A stretch of 64,000 nucleotides of DNA from Branchipolynoe longqiensis (GCA_030323885.1 CM059188.1:114060776-114124775); one strand, 5' to 3'. Shown: positions 1 to 11,917, counted from the stretch's first letter. Translations and numbers: made by a program. Notes: generated by a model not told the origin, from the sequence alone.

Positions 1-1335
1 CTTACCTGCTGGTGCTTGAAAATTAAACCCAACTTTATACTAATATGCTGTGTCGTTGTCTAATTATATATATATTCACGGTCTCTGACAATATTCAGAG
101 ACCCTGTATATATCTATGTTCTCTGCTATATTAGAGATTCATGCGTGATTCCGTTTCAATATAATGCCGCCATCTGGTGAAATCCATCTGTACCATTATG
201 TGTTAAACCATATCGGTAGCACTATCTAATGGTGGAGCTAGCAACACTCATGGTTACGTGACTATAAAATGGATGCCGCTCTGGTTGAACTGACCAAAGT
301 TAGTCAAAACCATCTAAATTAATACGAGATGTGTGCGGTAGGCACCAAAAAACATGCTATTAACAACCCATCCATGGTGAAGCATCAGCTAAGGACGATG
401 ATGCATGTTGGCAGCACTGATTAACAGAGGAGTAATGATCAGAACGACCTTAAAACTTAATCACCGTTTCCTATTATATATAGTGCTCGCGGAGTTGTGG
501 TGGCCTGGGGATGAAGCGGCGCAGCCTCAACTGTGTGTGGACCAACAATGGCGGACCCGCGGGGAGGCACTGTCGGGGGCTCGCCCGACCCCCGACCGAC
601 CAGGCTTGCAGGACGCCCGACTGCAAGCACGTCGGTAAGGCCTTCAGCATGCACACTGGCAGTATGAATGGAACGATACGCGACTGAACAAACTTCGTTC
701 TGTGAATCCAGTTTTGGGAGATTGGCAGTCCTCCTACAGATGATCGAGACGGGACGAGGTTACCCTCGGTCGCTCCCATATTGGTCATACATTCTTGATG
801 CATAGACTTATTTTGGCTGGGGACGATCCCCTCAGTATGAGTACTGCCGATGTATACTGACAGTACGTCACTTTTTGGTGAGATCTCCTCACCAACAATC
901 AGTTAGAGATGATGTATTTGGAAATGAGGGTGTGATAGAGTCGTTCCGATTCCATCCGCCAGTCATTATTAAAAATGTTGGGGAAGCTGGGTTTTACCAA
1001 AAATTCATTTTCCATTTCTAACTTGAAGTCTTTGACTGTTGATTTTATTTATCACATACCACTTGTGATTTTCCTACAGTTGTACGCTCTTTTGGCATAC
1101 ATTTCTGGGCTCCATTTTACCTGTTTGAAATGTTATTTTTTACTCGGATGTTTACCCACTGTATGACCCCCAATGGTCGATGTTTACTTTTTGTGCTGGG
1201 GGGCGTTAAACAAACAAACAAACAAACGAAGCTACTATAAGTTACTGGGTCCGTAAGGAGCCTGGACAGTCCTGAAAAATCGTCATTTACCCATTTCATG
1301 GCCTTGATAAGCTTTGAATTTAACTAACCTATTTG
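1..1335. other. intergenic, no gene recognised
   Basis: Mostly AT-rich single-copy-looking sequence. A GC-richer patch at about 500-650 has short open frames on both strands, but none resembles a known domain. I see no RNA gene and no clear repeat family here. Confidence 0.5.
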
Positions 1336-1620
1336 GGGTTTGTTTGTTTGTTGTTGTTTTATGTCCTAGCAACATCTAAGGTCAGATCAGGACGGGTACC
1401 GACTTGTGACAGTGCGCACTCATGGCGACTTTATAGTGCTGCCACACTGGAACACCAGGCCACCAGCACCATGACCTGATATCCCACTCAGTCACATTTT
1501 CCTGACACTGAGCCAACCAGTCATTGTCCTATCCTAATAATGCCGAGCGCCAGGCTAGGAAGCGACAAGTATCAATTTTTTAAGTCATTGCTTTGACTCG
1601 ACCAGGGTTCGGGTAATTAG
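1336..1620 (-). repeat. SINE-A copy, tRNA head missing
   Basis: SINE-A is the commonest repeat in the window. A full copy (about 340 bp) has a Ser/Leu-like tRNA head (GATGGCCGAATGAGTTGAG and GATTCGAACCC boxes), a body with GGATAGGGCAAGGACTGG and TCAGGATAATGTGACTGAG, and a tail GTAAAACTCCAACAACCAACC or GTAAAACAACAACAAAC. This copy is reversed: it starts with the tail complement and ends near the CTCGACCAGGGTTCG box, so the head is lost. Confidence 0.85.
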
Positions 1621-1883
1621 TTTTGAAAAGCCTTGATTACCATTAAACTGTCCCCACTGATCTCAATTAGTCCGAAATCGCCATTCGCCAATGTTGTTTT
1701 TTTGTGTTTTTTTTTGTCAATATAGTTTATTCATTGAATAAAGTCTTTTGTCTGCGCTGTGACACTGGTCTTCCAGCCATGTGACATTACAGGTATTTAC
1801 AATATATGTATATGTAGTCTGATATTGTCATCAGCAGCTAGCTCAAGTCAGCTGAAATAACAATATTTATCATTCCAAGACTT

Positions 1884-2208
1884 ACATATGGTATTTTTTG
1901 TTTCTTGAAGATTTATACTGCCTATCATGGATAAGCCTGAATAGACTTGTTTTCACCATTAGACAGTTTGTTGATAGAAAGCCCGAGCCTACACCTTTAC
2001 CGACCCAAGGGATTTTTAACCTCCCACACCACATAGACATGGTATGAGAGCAACTGGCCTTTCATGACGCTGTAAGTTATACACAGCGGTGGAAATCCAA
2101 ATTGGCAGAGCTGGGGGCACAGGGAATCGAACCGCCGACCCTCAGATTAGGAGTCCGACCTAGAAAAAAGTCAGACACTCTAACCACTCCGCCACAGAGA
2201 ACACCACA
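1884..2208 (-). repeat. SINE-B copy (tRNA-derived), tail variant 1
   Basis: Second tRNA-derived family, read on the minus strand. The head contains TGTGGCAGAGTGGTTAGAG and a B-box-like GGTTCGATTCCC with a long Leu-like variable arm. The body carries the segment matching CCAATTTGGATTTCCACC and a conserved GGTCGGTAAA box. The tail variant CCTATCATGGATAAG is shared only with the 16247 copy; the 11121, 22036 and 24627 copies carry a different tail, so there are at least two subfamilies. Confidence 0.8.
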
Positions 2209-2479
2209 ATAGTATAGTTTGACAATTCACCTATAAGATAGTAGTTATATGTTGTATACATACATACTTAGATACATACATGTGTATTGTTTAGACCGTT
2301 ACATTACGGAGTGGTTAGGTGCATAGTTTCCCTTCACAGGTTTGTATGCCTACTGTGTTGTGACTTGCATAATTATCATGTTGTTGGAGATCTGATTTTC
2401 AACCCACACACTGAATACCAAAAAATAAATAAAATAATATAATAATCCCAACATTTAATCACTTACTTACTCTTAATAT

Positions 2480-2834
2480 TATGTTGCATTATGTGATGGT
2501 TTTGAGTTTCTGTCATTTTTCTGAGGTAAATACATCAGATTGATCATTGTAATCTACTTTACCTTAGCTTGAAGAGATATTCTATTTTAAATGGTTAACT
2601 TTTTGAGATATTTGAAGTGCAAACATGTGAAATTAATTTTGGCATCGTGTCAAAATTCTGACCCCATACGCTTCTGCAGTAACAGGTTCGACTAAATTGA
2701 CTCAGTATTCCCTTCTATGCAGAAAGAGATGTTTGAGATGTGCATCAGTATCTAAGTTAGATATGTAGAATCCAATCTAGATAATTGTTTTGGTTTTGAA
2801 AATATGATGCTTATTCGCAATACGCAACTTTAAG
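2480..2834 (-). mobile_element. MITE-T copy (degraded)
   Basis: MITE-T is a ~355-bp element bounded by TTAAAG(C/T)TGCATAGTCCG and its complement, with no coding capacity. This reversed copy keeps the internal landmarks GGTTTTGAGTTTCTGTCAT and TAACAGGTTC but has worn ends (GTTGCATTATGTGATGG at left, CGCAACTTTAA at right). Confidence 0.75.
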
Positions 2835-3116
2835 TGACATTGTGTACTGATAATTCAGTAACTCCAACACTTTAATCTATGTCTAACATGCTCACACTCT
2901 GCTGCATGTGACTAACACACAATTGTACATACAATTGATTGCCCAATATTTCCAGCATATAATCTCCATGATCAATATTAAGTCACATTCTGTATTTATA
3001 ATTGAGTAACTCCAACAATTTGATCTATGTCCAAGATGCTCATTCTCTCCTGCCTGTGTCAAACACACAAATGAACCTACAATTGACTGCCCGAGTCTAC
3101 CATTCAGCTCAACCCA
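2835..3116. repeat. two-unit direct repeat, ~142 bp
   Basis: Two diverged units follow each other (2835-2974 and 2975-3116). Both contain AGTAACTCCAACA, TGATCTATGTC/TAATCTATGTC, a CTCACACTCTGCTGCATG-like box and ACAATTGA(C/T)TGCCC. They lie between MITE-T and the left inverted arm of the structure around the LINE. Confidence 0.6.
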
Positions 3117-3148
3117 CACTTTCCTGCCTACATCTAAGGCTACTATCC

Positions 3149-3213
3149 ATAGACTGTTCCCTTGTGGCGTGTTCTCTTGTTCCGTGTTCCCTTGTGACCT
3201 TGTGACACGCCAC
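3149..3213. repeat. left arm of an inverted pair flanking the LINE
   Basis: The segment containing AGACTGTTCCCTTGTGGCG and TTCCGTGTTCCCTTGTGACC is the approximate reverse complement of 5352-5418. The two arms bracket the LINE copy, so the LINE apparently inserted into an older palindromic element. Confidence 0.6.
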
Positions 3214-3261
3214 GCAGATAAGAAACCTGTGTTTTCCTAAGTGGCTGTTCCCATACTGGCC

Positions 3262-5258
3262 ATACTGGCCATGACCCTTTTTGGGGTCAAGGTCAATGGT
3301 ATTGCTGCTGCTGTAAAGCGGGGGCTCCTGTAGTCTTTTCGTGGACGACTTTGTTTTATATTACAGCGGTGCTAACATGAATGTCATAGAGAGACAGCTA
3401 CAACCAAGCATAAATGGGATCATTCGATGGTCAGTTCTGAACGGTTTCAAATTTTCCAAGACCAAAACAGTCTGCATGCACTTCTGCCTGCTGCGTAGAA
3501 TGCATGCGGAACCGGAGCTGACCCTGGATGGGGATCCCATTAAAGTCATTGAGAAAACAAAGTTTCTGGGCCTCATTCTCGACGCAAAACTGTCTTTTGT
3601 GCCACATATAAAGTACCTGAAAACAAGATGCCTGAAAGCGCTGGATATTCAGAGGGCGCTGTCCAGCTCAGAGTGGGGAGCGGACAGAGATGTTCTGCTC
3701 TCCGTGTACAGAACCTTGGTTCGTTCACGAGTGGATTATGGCAGCATAGTATACGGTTCCGCAAGGAAATCATATATTGGGCTGCTAGACACGATCCACT
3801 ACCAGGGACTGCGCCTGGCCCTTGGGGCCTTCCGCACTTTCAGAGCCTTTATGTTGAAGCCAATGAACCATCACTTAACAACAGGAGAATCAAACTGGCC
3901 ATGCAATATGTAGTCAAGATAAAAACTAATGCATTGAATCCTGCACACAATAGTCTATTCGAGCGACATGACGAATCCAGGTATGAAGCCAGGCCAAATT
4001 ACATCTGGCCACTGAGGCTCCGAATGAAACCTCATTTGGAGGCCTTGGGCATGGATTTGGACGTGTTGGAGGATGCCAAAGTCCCAGAACATCCCCCGTG
4101 GTCGTTGAGAAAGCCATCGGTTATCCTCTGACTCACGGAACTGAGGAAGTCTGGGACACATCCACTCGAGTACCAAGGACTGCATGCAGAGATTCAAGGC
4201 CAGTTTGAAGACCACCTCTCCATATACACTGATGGTTCGAAAGACCAAAGCCGGGTAGCTGCTGTGGCAGTCTGCCAACGGGAAAAATTTGCTGTACGTT
4301 TGCCCGATCAGAGCTCGATTTTCACTGCAGAAGCCCAAGCACTCCTTCTCGCTTTGGAGTGTATCGAGGTATCCAACCACACTAACTATGTTATATACAG
4401 TGATTCGTTCTCTTGCCTCCTGGCTGTTGCTGGACTGAAAATGAATCACCCTATTCTAGCAACGGTCATTTATAAAATGAACCAACTGACAACGGATGGG
4501 TATGATATCCACCTGTGCTGGGTGCCTGGCCATGCCGGCATACAAGGAAACGAACGAGCTGATCGGGCTGCAAAGAAGGCCCTGAACTGTGATCTTGAAC
4601 CGTGTCTGATCCCTCACTCTGATCTGAAACCACTAATAGCCACCCACATAAAATCCAAATGGCAACATGAGTGGGATGAAAACATTAATAAACTTAAAGA
4701 AATTGAACCATCTGTGGGAAAGCCACCACATACTCATGCGGGAGGTCGGCGGGACCAAGTGGTCCTTACCCGCTGCCGTATTGGCCACTCGTGGCTTACA
4801 CATGCTTTTCTGCTCAAGGGGGAACCTCCCCCTGAATGTATTGGGTGTCAGTCCCCACTGACACTCAAACACATTTTTACTAAGTTGCGCTGATTTTTTG
4901 GCCCTGCGCCAAGAGTTCTACACTGCAGACAGTATGCATGACCTTTTTACTAAAGTAAAACAGGAAAACATTTTAGCCTTTTTTGAGGGCAGCTGGACTG
5001 TACCATCTTATATAGTTTACTAAATGGATTCTATCAATTATTAATAAAACTTTTCTTTTTCTGTGGGAATTTGTTTCCCTTGACCACAAATATATGATTG
5101 TGAGCTTTCTAATTTAATCAGTGTCTATTGGCACATAATTGATTGTCTGCATTTACATGTAAAAGCAATGGTTTGAACAAAAAACAAACATTTCTCGCCG
5201 TGAATATGGCCTATGCTGCCGACACGGCGTAAAGCAACCACCAATCAATCAATCAAAC
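3262..5258 (+). pseudogene. I-type non-LTR retrotransposon (LINE), 5'-truncated, broken
   Basis: This is the 3' half of a LINE ORF2. At about 3335-3350 the catalytic reverse transcriptase box reads LFVDDF, after a frameshift. RT thumb-like sequence continues in frame to 3913 and then in another frame to a stop near 4131. From about 4215 an RNase H domain is open: YTDGSKD, then AEAQALLLALE, YSDSFSCL and NERADRAA supply the usual D-E-D-D residues. A C-terminal ECIGC...LKH motif (CCHC-like in the sister copy at 62.6 kb) is cut by a frameshift at about 4880. The 3' UTR carries TCTCGCCGTGAATATGGCC and ends in a (CAAT/ATCA)n tail. The endonuclease and most of RT are missing. RNase H after RT is typical of the I group; the exact clade is not determined. 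Confidence 0.85.
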
Positions 5259-5351
5259 CCATAGGTTGGACACAGGGACTGTATGGCCTTGTGCATGGCA
5301 AATGTGATGCACTGACTGGGAACATAGAAAATGAACATGTTGATTGTCTGT

Positions 5352-5418
5352 GTGGCACATCGCAAGGTCAGAAGTGAACATGGAACAAGGGAACACGCTA
5401 AAAGGGAACAGTCGATGA
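5352..5418. repeat. right arm of the inverted pair flanking the LINE
   Basis: Reverse complement (roughly 80% by eye) of 3149-3213, including GGAACAAGGGAACACGC and AAGGGAACAGTC. Beyond it (5430-5527) are degenerate copies of the CACACTC-type repeats seen at 2835-3116. Confidence 0.6.
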
Positions 5419-5527
5419 GTACATGGCCTAACACATAGCTGAAGTCACATCCTATTGCCCACGTCTAATACATCTGAACACACTCACACTACTACTGCCC
5501 ATTGTTAATACACAGCTGAACCCAGAC

Positions 5528-5882
5528 CTAAAGTTCAAAATCCGATAAAAACATCAAATTTTCAAAACCAAAACACTCACTTATATTTGATTCTACATAT
5601 CTAACTTAGATACTGATGCACTTATTAAGCATTTGTTGCCAAATAGAAGGGCATGCCGAGTCAATTTAATAGAACCTGTTTCTGCATAAGCCTATGGTGT
5701 CAGAGTTTTGGCATGCTTGCCAAAATTATTCTTGCATGCTTGCACCTCAAATATCTTGAATGTTAGTCATTTTAAATCAAAGGTACTGCAAACTAAAGTA
5801 AGATAGATTATAACAATCAATTTAATATATTTATCTCAGAAAAATGGCTGAAGCTGAAAAGCATCGGACTATGCAACTTTGA
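5528..5882 (+). mobile_element. MITE-T copy
   Basis: Forward copy with worn left end (CTAAAGTTCAAAATCCGATAA) and good right end (CATCGGACTATGCAACTTT). It mirrors the reversed copy at 2480-2834, so the LINE region is flanked on both sides by MITE-T in opposite orientation. Confidence 0.85.
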
Positions 5883-6104
5883 CTGCCCACACCGGACATA
5901 CCTACTTTGCTGCCAATGTCTAACACACCTTCATATACAGCTTACTGACTATGTCTACCACAGCTGCATATCCAGATTACTCCCAATGTCTATCATGGAA
6001 CTGCCCTCACCCTCATTGCCCTTCAGCTTCCTCCCCATGATACACAAGGCGCTGCCCTTGCCTGTGCCTTCCCTTCGGTGCATGCCTGATTTCCCATGAG
6101 ATGG
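5883..6104. other. intergenic, nothing recognised
   Basis: Short phrases such as CAATGTCTAACA and CTATGTCTACCAC echo the 2835-3116 repeat. No gene is seen. Confidence 0.4.
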
Positions 6105-6434
6105 GACCGGGCGCGGTGGCCGAATCGGTGGAGCTCGTGCCTGACATGCAGGAGATCGGGAGTTTGGTTCCCGGTCGAGTCAAACTAATGACTTATAAAA
6201 TTGATACTTGTCGCTTCCCAGCCTGGCGCTCAGCATTAAAAGGATAGGGCAAGGACTGGTTAGCTCAGTATCAGGATAATGTGACTGAGTGGGATATCGT
6301 GTGATGGTGCTGGTGGCCTGATTTCCAAGTGGGGCAGCACTATAAAGTTGCCATGAGTGCGCACTGTCACAAGTCGGTACCCATCCTGATTTGAGCTTAG
6401 ATGTTGCCAGGATGTAAAACTCCAACAACCAACC
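6105..6434 (+). repeat. SINE-A copy, alternative head (SINE-A2), full length
   Basis: The body is SINE-A but the head is a different tRNA-like sequence: GGGCGCGGTGGCCGAATCGG plus GGGAGTTTGGTTCCCGG in place of the usual boxes. Copies at 18069, 26519, 33914 and 47401 share this head, so one body has been joined to two promoters. Confidence 0.85.
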
Positions 6435-6636
6435 CCTGAAATGGTCATGTCATACTGCCACATCGCTAACCTTCCCTTCCTCTATCTATTTCAGCCTGTG
6501 TGGACAAGTCGAGCACATGCAGTATGATCCCTCGTCTCAAGCTGTGTCACGTGTGGTATGGCGAGTGTTGCTGGTCTTGTCAGGCTCGCCTTGGTCGGCG
6601 GGCACACAACACAGGCGGGTAAGACACAGGTGTGCT

Positions 6637-6945
6637 ACCCGCAGACTGGTGTGCTACCAGCAGACTGGTGTGATACCAGCAGACTGGTGTGCTACCCACA
6701 GGCTGGTGTGCTACCCGCAGACTGGTGTGATACCCGCAGACTATGTGTGATACCCGCAGACTGGTGTGTTACCCGCAGACTGGTGTGCTACCCACAAGCT
6801 GGGGTGCTAGCCACAGGCTGGTGTGCTACCCACAGGCTGGTGTGCTAGCCACAGGCTGGTGTGCTACCCACGGACAGGTATGGTACCGCAGACTGGTGTG
6901 GTACCCGCAGACAGGTGTGCTACCCACAAACAGGTGGGTGTGTGA
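6637..6945. repeat. 19-bp minisatellite
   Basis: About 16 units of CTGGTGTGCTACCCGCAGA with variants (GATACC, CCACAGGCT). The open frames across it are repeat artefacts. Confidence 0.9.
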
Positions 6946-6984
6946 GTGTGAAACCAGACAGTCGAGATTCACACATGCACCTTA

Positions 6985-7540
6985 AGGTGGAGGCATACAT
7001 ATATTATATGTGGGCCTCATAGATCAAGGACCGCAGCCATGGAGCAGCGATGTTGAGACAGCAGACAAGATCACTCTCCACGCTTGCACCTTGTTCTTCA
7101 CCTGGAGGATCCACATAGAGGGCGCCACCTGCTACACAGGTCGCGTAACCCGGGTAGACTGATGGTCGAGATTCCCACATGTACCTCCAGGTGGAGCCAT
7201 ACATACACGGGCCTCGTAGATCAAGGACCGCGGCCATGGAGCTTCAACGTTGAGACAGCAGACAGGATCAGTCTCCAACCTTGCACCTTGTTCTTCACCT
7301 GGAGGATCCATGTAGAGGGTGCCACCCACTGTTCAGGTGACGTAGCCCGGGCAGATAGACAGCTGAGATTCATGCATGTACCTCTAGGTGGAGCCATAAA
7401 TACGCGGGCCTCGTAGATCAAGGACCGCAGCCATGGAGCTTCAATGTTGAGACAGCAGACAGGATCACTCTCCACGCTTGCACCTGGTTCTTCACCTGGA
7501 GAACCCCCATAGAGGGCGACACCCGCTGCACAGGTGTGGT
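6985..7540. repeat. 197-bp tandem repeat, ~2.7 units
   Basis: AGATCAAGGACCGC recurs at 7021, 7218 and 7415. Each unit also holds CCATGGAGC, GTTGAGACAGCAGAC, CACCTTGTTCTTCACCTGG and a GTGGAGCCATA box. It is non-coding as far as can be seen. Confidence 0.9.
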
Positions 7541-7657
7541 GGCCCAGACAGCCACGGGCCTTGCTCGGTCAGTGCCAGCGGTCTTGTGTTGGTGTGAAAG
7601 GACAAAGCGTGTATCTAGATAAGGTGTGCCATGTCGCACGCATGTACATACCTCCCA

Positions 7658-8015
7658 TTAAAGCTGCATAGTCTGATGAAAACACAACATTTTCAAAAGC
7701 AAAACCCTTATCTAGTTTTGAACGGACATATTTAACTTAGATACTGGTGCACTTATGAAGTATTTATTGCTGTTTAGAAGGGTGCACTAAGTCAATTTAA
7801 TAGAACCTGTTATGGTTGAAGCCTATGGGGGTCAGAGATTTGACAAGCATACCAAAAATTAATTTAACATGTGTACACTTCAAATATCTCCGCAAATTAG
7901 TAATTTTAAATCAACGTTACTTCAAACTAAAGTAAGGTAGATTATAACGATCAACCTAATATATTTATCTCAGAAAATGACTAGAATCTTAAAACCATCG
8001 GACTATACCACTTTA
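7658..8015 (+). mobile_element. MITE-T copy
   Basis: Bounded by TTAAAGCTGCATAGTCTGATG and CATCGGACTATACCACTTTA, with the standard interior (TAGAACCTGTTA, AAGTAAGGTAGATTATAAC). Confidence 0.9.
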
Positions 8016-8529
8016 TGTATGTTATTTAAGCCACTGCACTGACACTGACAGGTTCTGCGTGTAATCAGTGTGTGGGCTCCTTGCACATGCGCAGTGCCTG
8101 CCCTGCACATGCGCAGTGCCCTGAAGTAGTTAGCCCGCTGCCGGTTGCACCAGGAAATTGTGATACAGTCTACAACGGTTTAAAGTCGACTTTCCCGGTT
8201 TGCAGCCATATTGTCAGTTAGTATATCGATATAATGCAAGCCATTAAGTAGAACTGAATATAAAGAACAGTACTTTAAAAAAAAATTATTTTGTTATCTC
8301 TTCGAGACTGGATGTGTTAAAATTCATACCATACATTGAAAATAATTAGAATAAATAAGTCTGGGTTTCGTCGGGAACCATCTGTGTGGGAACAATAAGT
8401 ATGTCGCGGTTTGTATGGATACCCCCCCACCCCCCGACATGTCTGGGCTTATGAATGCCGTGAGCCCTGCACATCGGATGTTCGGTTCCAAACTTGGACG
8501 TGCACACATTTTCAAGTAATACCATTTTT
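8016..8529. other. intergenic; short GCACATGCGCAGTGCC tandem
   Basis: A two-copy GCACATGCGCAGTGCC repeat lies at about 8088-8118. Otherwise no gene or recognised repeat is seen. Confidence 0.4.
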
Positions 8530-9144
8530 TATATGGGTCATTCTCTCAAACTGGGCACCATATATTTGGTTTCCACATTACGATGGCGATAATTCACTTT
8601 TTTTTTTTTATTTGTAGCAAGTCAAATAATTATTGTTGCCTCTGTGTATTAAGTATTTTAGCAATACTACATATATGTATATACAAAATATATCAAAAGT
8701 GTTCTTGTATGATTTTGTGCTAAAGTGAAAATGTAAAAATGTATGTATCGACACCATGCTTTTATCAAAAAGAATTTTCTTTTTTAAACTCAACTCGTTT
8801 CTTGTAAGACATTAAGACATAAATTTATTTTCTTAACTGTAAACAATAAAATCTTGTTTTAATTTGCTATGTATGATATAAAGCAATGATGTCCTGACCT
8901 GGATGTATATTTGATTTCCATGCTAAATGAGTGACATTAGAATATTGCTCAACTTGTATAATATCAAAATCAAAAGGTGATATAGCTTTTTTTTCAACTG
9001 GCATATCAACAACACATGTAAACTTCCATATGAAGATGGACTCTGCTATTATTTGGAATGTTTTCTGATATTATTTGGAATGTTTTTACTTTTGGTTTCC
9101 ATGTCACACTTCAGTGCCCAGTTTCAGAGAATGACCCATATATA
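8530..9144. mobile_element. inverted-repeat element MITE-F, ~615 bp
   Basis: The ends are TATGGGTCATTCTCTCAAAC and its near-perfect complement at about 9112-9140, continuing to GGGCAC (about 25 bp). No transposase is seen inside. A related copy carrying a LINE insertion lies at 62405-63480 in the opposite sense. Confidence 0.8.
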
Positions 9145-9410
9145 AGTAATATGTACCTTAAGCGTATTCATTAACGGCCAGGACCCTAGCACTAGCAAGC
9201 ATCCTAGGGCAACCTGACTAGTAGAAACCACTAAGCAGTGCGAAGCAACTCCAAGCAGGAACTCTCATGACAATCTGTCGCGCCTTGCTTTCGCGAGTAG
9301 TTCCCATGAAAGAGGTATAGAACAGTTCAACCCGGTAGCTCAAATTGTTCTGTTAATTGAACTGTTCACCACAGTAGCTCACACAGTGGTATATTATGTC
9401 CAATTTCCAC

Positions 9411-9439
<29 letters not shown>
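9145..9439. other. intergenic with short (TA)n run
   Basis: No gene seen. A (TA)n tract is at about 9414-9440, next to the following tandem array. Confidence 0.4.
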
Positions 9440-9444
<5 letters not shown>

Positions 9445-9454
9445 TATTCGCACC

Positions 9455-10290
9455 AAAGGTTCACCTCACATGAGCAGATCAAAGGAGCATTTCACATTAG
9501 TTGCTCATGCAATCAGATGAGGCTGTTAATACCAGCAGTTTACATGACCAACTCACGCGAGAAGTTTACAAAAGGTGTTTATAGGAACAGCCTATTCTAG
9601 ATCACAAGTTATTGGCATGAGCAATTTGCATGAGCAGTTTACATGAGCAATTCATATGAGCAGTTTACATGAGTCGCATCATTCAATAAGTTCACACGAG
9701 CTGTCGATAGGAGCAGCCTATTCAAGATTGCAAGTTATTGGCATGAACAGTTTTGCATGAGCAGTTTACTTGAGCAATATTCATACAATGAGTTTACATG
9801 AGTCGTGTCATACAAGAGGTTCACACGAGCTGTCGATAGGAGCAGCCTATTCAAGCTCACAATTTATTGGCATGAGCAATTTGCATGAGCAGTTTACTTG
9901 AGCAATATTCATACAATGAGTTTACATGAGTCGTGTCATACAAGAGGTTCACACGAGCTGTCGATAGGAGCAGCCTATTCAAGCTCACAATTTATTGGCA
10001 TGAGCAATTTGCATGAGCAGTTTACTTGAGCAATTCATATGAGCAGTTTACATGAGTTGTGTCATACAAGAGGTTCACACGAGCTGTCGATAGGAGTAGA
10101 TTATTCAAGCTTGCAATTTATTGCCACCAGCAATTTGCATGAGCAATTTACTTGAGCAATTCATACAAGCAGTTTACACGAGCAGCTCACGCGAGAAGTT
10201 CACACAAGGTGTTCATAGGAACAGCCTATTCAAGCTCACAAGTTATTGGCATGAGCAGTTTGCATGATCACTTCCCATGAGCAGCTCACC
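9455..10290. repeat. ATGAGCA-rich array with 128-bp period
   Basis: The short motif TTTACATGAGCA / TTCATATGAGCA iterates throughout. Superimposed is a longer unit: GCAGTTTACTTGAGCAA occurs at 9761, 9889 and 10017, exactly 128 bp apart, with TCACACGAGCTGTCGATAGG in each. The outer ends carry TTCACCTC (9459) and AGGTGAAT (10325), hinting at an inverted-repeat element that was internally amplified. Confidence 0.8.
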
Positions 10291-10434
10291 AGCTCAATAA
10301 AGGATTCACCTCTGACTGTTCAGAGGTGAATTACAACCCTATGTAAAAGTTGGAGAAAATGTGTCTCACTGTTGATGGTCTTAGTTTGGCATTCCTACTG
10401 TATGCTGATTAAAATCCTATATCTACAATCCGAG

Positions 10435-11029
10435 TATACATGAAGAGTTCAGGGGCAAAACCGCATAAACGCCAATCCAGAAATGGAGATAAACATTGGA
10501 ATCAAACCTACAAAAGATTTTACACTGCAAGCAGCATGAACGACCTTTTCACAAAAGTAAAACAAGAAAACATTTTAGCCTTTTTAAGGGCAGCTGCTCT
10601 ATATCATCACATATAGTCCCTTAAACAAATTAGATCAATTAACAACCTTTAACTTTTATCTTAATTCTATTTCCTTTAGCCACAAATTATGCAACTGTGA
10701 GCTTTTTAAATCCACGGTGTACTGACACAAATTGATTCTGTGCTTTTGCATCCTGTAAAAGCGATCGTTGAATAAAAAACAAACAATTCTCGCCGTGAAT
10801 ATGGCCTATGCTGCTGACATGGCATAAAGAAACCACCAATCAATCAATCAATACAACAAAAAGTTAATTTCTTTATATTCCTACTTGTTTGTTTATTGCT
10901 CCATAACGATGTGATCATATGAAAAGTGGAATTAGTGAGAATCAAAATTATATTCAGGTAAAATCTGTTATTTCAGCTACATTTCTGGATTAGTTATTTA
11001 CGTGGTTTTGCACCTGAACTCTTCATATG
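10435..11029. mobile_element. inverted-repeat element MITE-A split by a LINE fragment
   Basis: The ends ATGAAGAGTTCAGGGGCAAA (10440) and GGTTTTGCACCTGAACTCTT (11003) are inverted copies. About 340 bp of LINE 3' end sits inside. A sister element is at 44191-44951 and a fragment at 53903-53950. Confidence 0.75.
10511..10855 (+). mobile_element. LINE 3'-end fragment
   Basis: Matches the 3' end of the 3262-5258 LINE: TTTACACTGCAAGCAGCATG, AAACAAGAAAACATTTTAGCC, TCTCGCCGTGAATATGGCC and an (AATC)n tail. It is more diverged than the copy at 62.6 kb. It is inserted in MITE-A. Confidence 0.85.
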
Positions 11030-11120
11030 TTTTCCCTCAACATAGACTCTCCAGAGTGTTCAAATCACATAATATCAAGGCCTAGTGACACAAAATCAGT
11101 TTGAAGTGATAAGAGTCCAT

Positions 11121-11438
11121 GAAGTGGCGTTCTCTGTGGCAGAGTGGTTGGAGTGTCTGACTTTTTTCTAGGTCAGACTCCTAATCTGAGGGTCGGCGGT
11201 TCGATTCCCCATGCCCCCAGCTCTGCCAATTTGGATTTCCACCACTGTGTATAACTTACAGCGTCATCAAAGGCTGGTTGCTTTCATACCATGTCTATAT
11301 GGTGTGGGAGGTTAAAAATCCCTTGGGTCGGTAAAACTGTAGGCTCGGGCTTTCTACCAACCAGCAGTGGAATGAGGAAGACCAGTCATCTATGACTGAA
11401 ATTTCCCCTGCTTAAACAACTAATGGACCAAAAAAAAA
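11121..11438 (+). repeat. SINE-B copy, tail variant 2, near full length
   Basis: Clearest forward copy. The head is GTTCTCTGTGGCAGAGTGG, a paired CTGACTTTTTTCTAGGTCAG arm, then GGTTCGATTCCCC. The body is CCAATTTGGATTTCCACC to GGGTCGGTAAA, and the tail is GGAATGAGGAAGACCAGTC to TAATGGACC plus poly-A. It resembles a Leu-type tRNA with a long variable arm. Confidence 0.9.
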
Positions 11439-11917
11439 GAAAGTAAATCCTCCATGTTTGTATGAACTGGTTATACCACCTGACTACCTCAGCCAATGAA
11501 AATGACTGCTTCCTGACCTAGATTGGATTATTACCCAGGAGCCTCTCAACTTCCTGCCAATGGCTGTCATGTTGACATGTGTGCTCTGTCAATTCAAACT
11601 TCATTGATCCACTGGGCTAATCTACTAATCAATTCAAAATTCGGGTAAATATATCCAGGTATGTGAAGAATATATTTTGCTTTTTAGATTGAGAATTGAT
11701 ATGCTCATTTAATTTCCCCACACTTTGTGCCACCTTTTCTATAGGGTTGTTATTCACCCCTAATCAGGCTATTGCAGAATGGAGTGAAACTTTTATCTAC
11801 TCACCAGCGGACAAACTGCTCACCTGTGTGCAGCGGACCAGCTCCCAGCATTACAAATATACCAAAGCTATCAAACGCGCACGCATGTGTTGTGGGCGGA
11901 AGATTTATGCATACAAG
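11439..11917. other. intergenic, nothing recognised
   Basis: AT-rich sequence. A short open frame from 11696 runs into MITE-T and shows no domain. Confidence 0.4.

Noticed and set aside
6637..6945. CRISPR-like array
   Set aside because: Units are contiguous 19-mers without unique spacers, in animal DNA.
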